The notes under the pieces: generated by a model
Told to the model about the DNA's origin: nothing
Seen by the model: only the letters and a program-made list of their open reading frames with translations
Databases searched by the model: none
Source: Heliocidaris tuberculata
Taxonomy: Eukaryota; Echinodermata; Echinoidea; Camarodonta; Echinometridae
DNA length: 64,000 bases
Direction: 5' to 3'
NCBI GenBank assembly: GCA_025618425.1
Contig: CM046851.1
Span: 703,269-767,268 of the forward strand
Part shown: positions 1-10,509 of the stretch, one piece after another
Layout of the letters: the number at the start of each line of letters is the position of its first letter
Numbering within the stretch: the stretch's first letter is position 1
Translations under genes and position numbers: made by a program

Positions 1-342
1 TCTCCATCCCCACTCCCATTCTCCCTTTCCCTCTCCGTTCCCATCCTCTCTTCTTCTCCCTTTTGTCCTCCGACCTCACTCCCTCTTTTTTTTCCTCATT
101 GTCCACTCCCCCATCACCCTGCCTGCCTGCCTCCCTCTCTTCCTCCCTAACTCCCTTCCTCTTCCCTTTCTCTCTCTCCTTTCCCTCCCTCCCTCCACCC
201 CCTCCCTTTGATAATGTCCTCCTTCTGTCCCTTCTTTTCTCATTCCCTGTTTATCTCCTTTCCACACTACCTCCTTTCCACACTACCTCCTTTCCACACT
301 ACCTGCCCGCCCCTTCCCGATACCCTTCCGTCAACCCCCCCC

Positions 343-348
343 CCCCCG

Positions 349-397
<49 letters not shown>

Positions 398-437
398 TAT
401 TTCTCTCTTCCTCCCCCTCTCTATCTCTCTTTCTCTC

Positions 438-478
<41 letters not shown>
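343..478. repeat. CT-rich microsatellite in lectin intron
   Basis: Imperfect (CT)n after a poly-C run. It forms part of the pyrimidine tract of the lectin exon acceptor and creates long spurious Ser/Leu reading frames. Confidence 0.85.
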
Positions 479-504
479 CGTCGATGTCTTTTCCGGGTCA
501 TCAG

Positions 505-729
505 CCTGGACCAAGATTGTGGATTGGACTGCACGACACAACTACTGAAAGCAATTTCGAATGGACCGACGGGACCCCCTTTGATTTCATTTTCTGGGCA
601 CCTGGCCAACCCGATGACTGGCGTTCGCGAGAGGACTGTGTGCATTTGAGGTCCACCTTCTTGTGGAACGATGTTCCTTGCACCTACCACGGCGTGTATT
701 ACTTCATCTGTAAGCTGCCCGCTTGGTAG
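505..729 (+). CDS. C-type lectin domain protein, terminal coding exon (partial gene)
   Basis: The exon opens after a pyrimidine tract and an AG at 503-504, in phase 0, and reads 74 residues to TAG at 727-729. It is the C-terminal half of a C-type lectin fold: WIGL (exon residues 6-9), EWTDG (19-23), GQPDD (34-38), EDC (43-45), WND (54-56), VPC (57-59) and FIC (67-69). Three conserved cysteines are present. The QPD triplet plus WND is the pattern known for calcium-dependent galactose-type binders (EPN would suggest mannose); ligand preference is therefore inference. The N-terminal half, and any signal peptide or other domain, must lie left of base 1. The protein ends right after the domain, as in secreted lectins. 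Confidence 0.9.
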   Translation, partial: PGPRLWIGLHDTTTESNFEWTDGTPFDFIFWAPGQPDDWRSREDCVHLRSTFLWNDVPCTYHGVYYFICKLPAW

Positions 730-928
730 TGACCTCATGTGGCCCGTTATACATCAGGCGTCAATTCGACTGCATTATCACATATGTTAATCAAGCCCGT
801 ACATCGAAGCAGCCCATACGCCAGTAATTCAAAGTTACGGCTCCACTTTTCATTTTGCATTCATATAATCATGTCACGTTGAGACCGCGTCAGTTGCTGA
901 CGCCGTCTACGTCAGGGGGGGGGGGGGC

Positions 929-1192
929 ATTTCATCAAGTGTCTTGTCGGTGTTTTTTACCGATTAATTTGCTCTCAGCCGAATAGATGCAAGGATTTCA
1001 ATAGCTCATAACAGTTATTGCAACTTGTCATTGATGACAAGTTTTATGAAACAATGCCCAGGAAGGCGTTCATCAAGTGTCTTGTTGATGATTTTTACCG
1101 ACAAATTTGCTCTCAGCCAATCAGATGCAAGGATTTCAGTAGCTTATAACAGTTATTGCAACTTGTCATTGATGACAAGTTTTATGAAACAG
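929..1192. repeat. Two tandem copies of a 125-bp palindromic MITE
   Basis: 929-1053 and 1068-1192 are direct copies. Both end with CTTGTCATTGATGACAAG followed by TTTTATGAAAC and contain the shared core CTCAGCCAATCAGATGCAAG (the first copy with small changes). Related copies are at 18587-18724, 58279-58422 and, as a half copy, 27311-27350. Confidence 0.75.
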
Positions 1193-3700
1193 GGCCCTGA
1201 TGTGGCCAATTTAATCAATCTTCAGACTATCTGAAAATTTATTTAAAAACGGTAATAGTGAATTTCACTCTAATCAAGTTTTATTCCTTGTATTTTTCAT
1301 AACTATTATTTTTCCGTGACGTATTTTCTTTTTCCTTCGGTCTATAACAGGTTATGTTCCATTTAATATGTACATTAATTTGTACGTGAAACTAGTGACT
1401 ATAAATTCCGCACAGTTGCCAATTGAGAGACGTTAATGCTTATCTTCGATTAAATCGTTTTTATTAACGAACGTCATCTGAAATGCACTCCAAATTTTCT
1501 GTGATTTTTGCTTTTCCTGCTCACGTAGCATTCTGGAACACAAGATAATGTAAAAGCGGTGACAGTGAAGTGTCATGGATTTACGATAATGGTATTTTCA
1601 TCAGTATTGAAGCACTTTGTTTAATTGCTACTGTATGGAGAACAATTTTGTGAATATGTATATAACTAACTTTGCGAGAGTAGCAGGAGCCATTTGTTAT
1701 AATAACAATGTTCGTTGCTTATCTTTTGCATCTTTACTGGCGTTTTCACGAGATAAGGGACGTTACCGCTAAAAAGGAAGATGTCTCCGGCTCAGATCCT
1801 TCTATGTTTGATTATCAATAACTTAGCTCTTTCTAATATTTTTGAATTCACATAAATTATAGTTAATTTCTCAAATCACTATCGGAATTGTACATATCTG
1901 ACTTTAGGCGAGCTGAAATTTTTTCAATTTTTAACCCTAAAAACGCAATTCCTTGTGCATTTTACCCAGAAAATTTTGCGATTGACCACTGCAGTTGAGC
2001 GGCAGAGAAGCTCGAATTTTATACTTTGATAAACCGTTTTCTATTCACTCAATTCTACAATCGGGAGCAAAGCTAACGAAAACCCTTTAGGCTTGAGAAA
2101 GAGTCGTGAAATTCAGCAAGGCGACCTGAAGTTGAGATTTCTTTCAAAAGTTGAACCTTTGCATATGCTGTTTTATACATTTTATCCTATATTGGGGGCG
2201 CAATATTTAGCAGGAGTCATATGAACCTTAGTTACATGATATATAGCGAGCAAAGCATTACATCTTTATTTTTTAAAACTTTTTGAACCCTTTAAGCTAT
2301 TTAAGAACTATATACTGGGGGCGCGAAACGAAAAGATCCTGAAAGAAAATAATTATGCGAGGGAGCAAAGCGACCGAGCTTTGGAAAATTTTCGTATTTC
2401 CAACCTTCAAAAACGAGATTCTAGTGCATTTACCCTGCGGATTTGTGGGCGCGTAATCCGTAAAGATTATGATTTTTCTTCCTTTCCCCCTCTTTCCCTT
2501 CTCTCCTTTGTGTTTTTTGCGCCCCGTCCAAGTGCCGCCCGGGGCACGTGCCCCCTGCCCCCCCCCCCCGAAATACGCCGCTGAGCGAAGCGATCGAGCG
2601 GGGGTGTGGGAGGGATATCCCCCTCCCACATCAGGGACTTTTTCAAAAATCTGTCTATAAAACTTGCATTTTAGAGCATCCCAAAATGTTTTTTAATGAA
2701 AAGAAGGAATGCATGGATCTACGCCAACTGAAAAAAACCAAAAAATAAAAAACAAAAACTGCTAGTTTCAATGCACAATAAATTCACAAAAATCTGTCTT
2801 GTCCAATCATTGTGCAATCTGCATTTGTATACGAGGCAGTGAAAGCATCATAAAAAATAGTAATGTCCAAACAAAAAGTAGCAATATCTCATAGATGATC
2901 GCTGGAAACGAATCACCTCGTCACTCAATTCTATCCTCTATAGTACATCATTCTCTTCACCTCCTCCTCTCTCTTTCCTCCTCCCCCCCCCCCCCCCCCC
3001 CCCCTCTCTCTCTCTCTCTCTCTTTCTCTGTGTCTTCAGTGCATACACGATCATAAACAAAACAGTTTTTCCTCCTATCCATAAAGTGAGTTTATTGTTA
3101 TAGTAACTTACAATATATATAATTATATAAATAAAACATATGTATTTCAGATGACACAAGGAAAACCTGTTTTTCTGTATAATATGCTTTTCAATGCTAA
3201 TATACAAATCGTTTTGTACCATGACTTGTAATAGAAAACTATATATATATATATTCTTTACCCTGAATTTCATTTCAAAAATATTTCTCTTTTAAAAACA
3301 GAGGTCACTTCATTTAATAATTAGTTCTGAACTTTCCTGTAAGGGGGCATATACATGTATCAACTAATGATTTTTTTGTGAGTACATTAGGTGTAACTCA
3401 CATTGTCCAGGCATGCTTTGACATAGTCTGTCTCTAAGGTAATAATTACAATCCTAAACTTGTGAAACCAACTTTACACGATAGAGTTTTGTATTATACC
3501 AATGAGATTCTGGGTTTGGTTACACATCCTGACCTGATAATAATTATACAACCGGTAATATCACTAAGACGTTTCTATCACAATAATACATGTAGTAATA
3601 TTTTCGGCTGAATGAATTCATTTCTGGCACTGAAGTTAATGGGATGAGTTCATTAAAAGTGAAATTCATCTAGCTTCGTGGACTTTCAGATTAAAAACTA

Positions 3701-4339
3701 TTTAAAGGGCCTCTGCAACCCAAACGTAACCCAAACGCAACCCAAATGCAAGTTTATTGCTGTTGATGTGTTGATCATGGTTATTAAAACATCTACATAT
3801 GTTTCACAGATTTTTAAATGTTTTTTGAAATATTTTTTTCCAACCTCCTAAGCTCCACTCTAAAAAAAACTCCAGATCTCCTTCCTGCAGTGACATTATC
3901 TGTCAATCATCAGTCAGCTACACTAACATTCTACAATAGACAATGGGAATGTAATTTTCCCCAGCTCAGCACATACTCACAATAGAATTGCATGCTTTCA
4001 AACAATGCCTCCTCATTACCATTCTTTTCCAGGCATGTCTGACCTAACAACTCCTATGTAGGCATTGTATGGTCTATTAGAACAGATGGTCATCTCTGGC
4101 AAAGCTACATACCACTGTCTCTCCTTAGCTTACTAATGATTGACAGATGATGTCATTGCAGGAAAGAGATCTGCAACATTTTTTAGGGTGGAGCTTAGCA
4201 TGTTTGAGAAAATGATTTTAAAAAATATTTAAAAATCTATGAAACATATTTAAATGTTTGAATAACAAAATATGAGTTGTATGCATCCATGCACATCGAC
4301 AGAAATCAACTTGCATTTGGGTTGCAGTGGACCTTTAAA
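3701..4339. repeat. Fold-back DNA element, about 640 bp
   Basis: The ends are inverted repeats (TTTAAAGGGCCTCTGCAACC against GGTTGCAGTGGACCTTTAAA). Pairing continues inward: the block around 3850-3925 (AGCTCCACTCT, GATCTCCTTCCTGCA, GACAGATAATG-like) has its complement at 4140-4200. No internal protein, so probably a non-autonomous transposon. Confidence 0.8.
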
Positions 4340-5367
4340 TGCGACATTTTCTCCGGCGACAAATGCTCCGGGAATGCTAACATACAGTATGCAATGCTAA
4401 CATGTGGATTTTAAGTGTTTTCAAAGTCTGCGTAGCTAAATTGATTTAACTTTAAATCAACTAATTCCATTGCCAGAAATTAGGTCGTTCAGTCGAAGAC
4501 AGTACTCCATTATGCGTCATTGCAACATAATGCGTCATTGTGACGTTACCGGTTGTAACAAGGCGTGTTACAACTTACATGCATCATAATGTTGTTGAAA
4601 CTGATGATAATAAAATAACTAAACAATAATTTAGTGATCGCTAACAGTGATGACAATGAAACATCGTTTGTGGGACGTTAAACGTTGTTGATGACTATAA
4701 ACAGGGAAATCTAAGTTACATTTCCCTGCTATAAATATCCAGTCAACTTTTACACACAAATATATAAATTGCACCACACGAGAACCTTTAAAACACATAT
4801 CTGTAAAAACATATATCTCGTATAAGAACGTACGAATGTTGAGATGTACATTTGCTAATAGAATTATTCTTTGAAATGCACCTTGCGCTGATAACAGTTG
4901 CTGGAGCTATAACCGGGGTAATAATTGCCGATGCTCTTTTGAAGCGCAATATGGACTATACAGTGAGTCTAAAAGTATACACTTTGAAAATATTCTCCAA
5001 AATCATAATTTTATATCATTAATCATAAGGATTAAATGATTGTTCAAATCAGTTATTGATGGTTAACAGAGAACATTCAATCACTGCCTGATAGACACTA
5101 TGATCAAATTCAAGACTGAGGCATTTTTGCACAAACCAATTTTTGTGAGTTTTACCAAAATTGCCAGTAATCTCTCAATCGTAAAATAATGTCAATACTC
5201 ATGATCATCCGATGAAACAGATCATCACCTTCAGTTGCATAAGACGAAAACGCATCGATATTGTGAAGATTTTCAGAGTGTGTACTTTTTTATATACGCA
5301 CGGTATAATCATTGTGATAACAAGAACGGAATGTCATTTGTTATTGCTTTGTAAATCTGCAATGACT

Positions 5368-5928
5368 CCGGGGGGGGGGGCACTCGACCCCAAAAGTGGC
5401 AGGTGCCCCTGGCAAGATAAAAGGGGGGGGGGGCTTCCGAACGAGCGTATCATGAAAAGGATGGTCTTCGGAACTACTAACATTTTGGAAAAAGGGGGTC
5501 TTTGGAACTGGATTACAATATAAATATGATGCTACGGAACTGGTTCCACATGACAAGCTCCCATTAGCTACAATGTAAATTAAGCGGGGATAATGCGCAT
5601 GCATGCGCTCAGCATGAATGAAAACTGAATTTCCTGGGGGTGGATTGGAAGCAATGGGGAAAGCCCGGAGGATTTAAGCACCTGGAATGAAACGCGTTTT
5701 CAACTTTTCACCAAAAATGATATTCTTCGAAACGGGCCGGTGCGGGTAAGAACGGCTGGAACGACGGAATGAAAAAAAAAAGCGGTTCTTCGGAACGGTT
5801 TTTTCTCTTCGTTTTCTCAACAAGAAAAAAATAGTATGCTTTGGAACGGAAATTTGAGTGTAAAAATGGGGGTCTTCTCTGCGGCACTACCCACCGCACA
5901 CTATATACTGAGTGCCCCCCTCCCCCTG
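5368..5928. mobile_element. Non-autonomous DNA transposon, G-run family copy 1
   Basis: Begins CCGGGGG..GCACTC and ends with its inverted form GAGTGCCCCCC..CCCTG. Flanked by a 9-bp direct repeat, GCAATGACT on the left and GTAATGACT on the right (8 of 9 match). Inside, 5590-5760 matches the reverse complement of 34610-34800. A 9-bp target duplication is typical of Mutator-like elements, but no transposase is present to confirm this. Confidence 0.75.
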
Positions 5929-6274
5929 GTAATGACTGTGCTTAGAATTCCCTGCCATATATAATGTTCGTTTACAATGATAAATGTATAAGCATAACGT
6001 TAAAAAAAAATAAAGTTCCAAATTCACAACACATGCACCAGCACACCCCTTTGTCCGTTGTATGTAGCATATATGTTAATATTAGTAATGATCGGTAGAC
6101 TTCCAAACTTGCAAGTATTTTCTTGAAGGTAGTTGTTATAGTAATGCACCATGCATTGGCGTAGACAGGTCCTCATACCTGGGGGTATGATTTCCCCGAA
6201 GGGCAAGATTTATATATATATAAAACTCCTGCCGGAGTGCTTGCCATTTTGGCCAATTTTATTTGGTATTTTTC

Positions 6275-6279
<5 letters not shown>

Positions 6280-6340
<61 letters not shown>

Positions 6341-6417
6341 TATATTATTATTCTCTCATTTTCATTTCTCACAATTATATATATATATATATTTATAGTG
6401 TGTGTGTGTGTGTGTGG
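6280..6417. repeat. (TA)n and (GT)n microsatellite
   Basis: Nearly pure TA dinucleotides to about 6350, a second TA patch at 6376-6392, then GT repeats at 6397-6416. Confidence 0.9.
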
Positions 6418-7945
6418 GGTGAGGGTGTGTAAACATGTATATGGTTTTTCTCTTTACATATCCAAGATACACCTTTAGCATCATGCTTTGCAATTTTGTA
6501 GTATGATTTGAATATTGAGCGAGCGAACGAAGCGAGCGAGCAAACAATAGCAATTACATTGTGATTGCAAAATTTCACAATGAACATTTATTTAATAAGC
6601 TATACTTTTAATACGAGCGAGCGTAGCGAGCGAGCATTTAGGAATACTGGCTTTAAGTCACTTTGGATTAGGGGCACATGTTATGGAAAAGGGAAACGTG
6701 GTACTTATCATGGGGAAAAGGACACTTCAATTATTAGAAACATAAATGAATGTGTAGAAAAGGTATAAAAGGCAGTTCATCACAGGTGAAAAGGGGCACT
6801 TATAACACCTGAAAAGGGGCATTTATAAGAACGGGAAAATGTTCTTATATAAAGTAGAAAAATTAAATCATTGTCTATATAATACAAAGAAAAAAAATGA
6901 CTTGTTACATTAAAAGGCATAAAAGGGATTAAAAGGGGGGAAAATGCTCTCGTTGAAATAGGAGCATTTATTAAAGGTAAGGTGAGGGATGAGGTGTAAT
7001 TATCAAAATGGGCACTTAAAAGAATATGGAACTGGGGCTTACACGAAAGAAAAAATGGGGGTATGCCTACTTATCTGAAGTTAATGGGAAAAGAAGGGGC
7101 ACTGTGCCCACATGCAACGCCCGGAGCTGTGCTTCTGACCGAGCCTACATGTTATGATTTTCATTTCATAATTCTTCTATGTATAGTTGGGTGATGATGA
7201 CACAGGTCATCATCATCCTCAATAAATATTGGGTTTGATGTATTCCCTCTTTCTCCACCACATTCGTCGATTCCACCACATTTCAACCACATTTCTTTTC
7301 AGTTTTGCAGAATTGCATTATAAAGGAAAGTTACCGACTGAACCCTCTAAATCCAGAATAATTACATGTACTTTTAATCTAAATAATTTTTCTGCATTGT
7401 GGCTTCGAAAAAAAAAAATCACCTCTAAATATATTTGGAGATGGTAACACATGCAGGCCAACATCCCCCCCCCCCCCCACTTCATTAAAAAAAAATATAC
7501 CTCCATATCACTCCCAGATCAACACCCATGTTGTATAATTTGAAGTAGATGGCTTTCACTTTCTAGTGGTGTAAAAATATATCGGGAATTATCAGAAGCC
7601 ACGACAGCATTGCAGATAAATATTAATAAATTCATATAAATCTACAATATTGTACACAGATATATAACATTTATATTGAAATAAAGAATATATAAAAATA
7701 AAATTAATAGATATAATAATAATATATGAAATTATATTTATCTACAACATAATATAGAAATGTATATTTTCCACCACTTTTTTTTTTTTTTTTTTTTGGT
7801 GGGGTGAAACCTGGGGGGGGGATGTTTGTACAAACCATCCCCCCACCCAAAAAGTTGGGGGGATGCATACCCCCATCCCCCCCCCCCCCCTCTATCTATG
7901 CCCCTGGCACCATGTTTTGTAATATATACATGTATATTTTTCAGC

Positions 7946-8536
7946 TTAAAGGGAAATCCAACCTTTATAGCAAGTTGCTTTGAAAGAAAGAGGAAAAATC
8001 AGAGAAGCAGATTGGTGAAAGTTTGAACGAAATCGGACAAGCAATAAGAAAGTTATGAATTTTTGAAAGTTGTAATCACTATGCATATGGGAATTTCAAA
8101 TTGGCCGAATAGGTAATGTCACTGTGATGTAGCTGTGGACAACTTTCCCATTCGCTCTAACACACAAAATGACTAAAATGTCACTTTTTTTTCAAAATGC
8201 ATTACTCAGTAGGATCTTTTCGTTCATGGGGACCTATAACAATATGCTATCTCCAATATATTTTGATTACTGCCACGAGGGTAAAAGCGCCTCGAAGGAA
8301 ACCGCAAATTAATGATATTTTGTGTACAACAAATGGGAGAGTTGTCCACAAAAATGTCACAATCGAATCACCAAATTGCCAATTTGAGATTCGCATAGAT
8401 GTAGTGATCTCATTTTTCAAACATCCATAACTTTCTTAGTCCTTGTCCGATTTCTTTCAAACTTTCGCCATCCTGTTTTTCTTATTTTTCTGCTTTCACA
8501 CAAATCATCTTATTACCAAGGTTGGATTACCCTTTA
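7946..8536. repeat. 591-bp palindromic MITE, copy A
   Basis: Termini TTAAAGGGAAATCCAACCTT and AAGGTTGGATTACCCTTTAA are inverted repeats, and the inverted pairing extends about 130 bp inward (AATCAGAGAAGCAG, CAATAAGAAAGTTATG and their complements). A second copy lies at 32231-32832 in a cadherin intron. Confidence 0.85.
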
Positions 8537-8883
8537 ACTTGAGTTCTGGCAATTGAACAGCATTTCAACAGAATCTAGCTTAAATTGTCAATTCAATTTT
8601 GTTTGCGCAGTGTAGAGTTTGTTGTTTGGACCTGCAGAATGTAAATAAACTTACGCACAAAAACTTCTTGGAAATCACATTCACTGGAAATACGCGCCCA
8701 ACACGCGGTCGGGACGACTAATTATATTTCTATGCATTTCTTTGCTCATTATGCTCAATGATACATTTCTACCGAATTTATTTGATAAATATAAGTTATT
8801 TGTAGCCTTAAATATGCAGTGTAAGTTTGGTTTGAACTTGTACAATTTTACTTTTACATAATTACCAGAACTCAAGCTTATTC

Positions 8884-9305
8884 TTAACCCTTACAAGACA
8901 ATCGACCACATTTTGTGGTTTGGCTCAATAACTTTTGATTCATGCAGAGCTCCAAACCATATACCAGGTGCATGAGTAGAAAGAGCAAAAAAATTCTGCA
9001 CAAACTATGTCCATTTTTGTTGCATGACCATATTGCGTTCGATGCCAGGAATTTAAAGAAACGAGAATAAGCTTTAAATTCCTTAAATTGGCAACACATT
9101 GAGAGGTTCAAAATAATTTATTTTGGGGGGTCAAAATTACCAATTTGTTCAACTTTCCGACAAAGTCTGTAATAATGTCTGTTGTTTTCAAAGACATTAC
9201 ACCTTATTAGAACCATTTAGCACTAAAAGAAAATATTGTTGCCAATTTGAAGAACAAAATGTGATCAATTTAGCGTTTAAATAATTCCTGTCATGAAAGG
9301 GTTAA
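8884..9305. repeat. 422-bp MITE with TTAA ends, copy A
   Basis: Starts TTAACCCTTACAAGACA and ends TGTCATGAAAGGGTTAA, an inverted pair including TTAA. Homologous over its full length to 45578-45998. It ends about 115 bp downstream of the SLC16-like stop codon, so it may be part of that gene's 3' UTR. Confidence 0.85.
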
Positions 9306-9421
9306 TATCTGTTGCACACGAGGTATTAAACCTGGCTTACACATGCGTCATTTTCCTGACGCTAGGACCGCATCAGTGACTATAGTACGGTCTTGTGCGC
9401 GTCATGAAAGAGTGATATCGT

Positions 9422-9633
9422 TTAAAAACCATTCGACTCCGCTACCCTCGTCGTCGTCTTCACCGTCTTTTTGCGTCGACACTCGGCCTGGTGGTCGAAC
9501 ATCACCATGCGATCACGAGCTAATACTTTCTGGTATAGAGGAACGGCTATACAAAGCAGAGCGCACGCGGCATACATGCCCATACTGGTATAGATAGCTT
9601 CGTTGTATGATCCGGTCTTGTCTATGCTTTCAG
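9422..9633 (-). CDS. SLC16-like carrier exon 6 (C-terminus)
   Basis: Acceptor ttttcag at 9634-9640; reads residues 485-554 to TAA at 9422-9424. Encodes the last helix (about YTSMGMYAACALLCIAVPLY) and a basic cytoplasmic tail (CRRKKTVKTTTR). The intron between this exon and exon 5 (9634-10081) is purine-rich and has no gene. Confidence 0.92.
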
Positions 9634-10477
9634 CTGAAAAGAGAAAGATGGAATGAAGAGACGAAGACATCAGTATACAGGGAGATGAGAAGGGGATGAG
9701 TAAAAGAAAGAGAAAATACGTGTACAAATGATAGAGAAGAGAATCGACAAAAATAAAGTGAATATGAGGGAATTGAAAACGAAAAAGCCCAATTTCAGAG
9801 AGAAAGGTAGGGAAGGAAGGGGAATAAAGTGAAAGAAATTATTACGAGGGAGCAGTAGAAATGGAGATGAGAATAGGGTTGAGCAAGAGACGGAGAAATG
9901 TGTACACAATGAGAGAGAAGCAAAAAAAAATGAATAGGAAGGAAGGGGTAACAATAAGAAGAATATCAGAGGAATGGGTAATACATGTAGCAGAGAAGGG
10001 AAAAAAAATAAAGCGAAAGAAATTATTACAAAGCAAGAAAAGATGAAAGAGAAGAAGAAGATTCTAGTTGGTTCATCTTACCAAAGACAGCTCCCACCAT
10101 GAAACCGATTCCTTGCATCACCATGACAACGGTCCAGGTCTGGACAGTATCTTCTTTCCGGAAGACTTGGTTACAAATGGAGTAGGAGAGAACATCTGCG
10201 ATTGTCATGACAACCAAACCGATGACTGGCGAGAAAATGAAAAGGAAATTTGATATGGGTTAAAGGTGAAATAATTGCAATATCTCACACCGGGGGCGTA
10301 TCCAGACATTGGCTTTGGGGCGGGAGGGGGGCATTATTACAAATTATAATATTGACGATGACAACGATGGCGATAGCGTCAATTAGATCAATAGCAGTAT
10401 CAACATGATCAAGGAAAATACTCGACAATTACATGATGATCGCGATAATAATAACAATAATATAAATAATAATAATG

Positions 10478-10509
<32 letters not shown>

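Larger units (their letters stand above)
730..9421. other. Intergenic region, repeats only
   Basis: No reading frame here resembles a protein; the longest frames are low-complexity. The stretch holds the palindromic elements listed separately, poly-C/poly-G runs (about 2560, 2985, 7470, 7880), a CT tract at 3003-3027, a (TA)n/(GT)n patch at 6280-6417, and a degenerate set of units at about 6630-7110 that share a gaaaaggggcact-like core. Several spots (6520, 6620) carry GCGAGCGA-type palindromic words. No polyadenylation site for either neighbour could be placed with confidence. Confidence 0.6.

Noticed and set aside
63..729. Plus-strand frames starting at 63 and 208
   Set aside because: They read CT-rich intron sequence; only the part after the acceptor at 503-504 in the second frame is real lectin.
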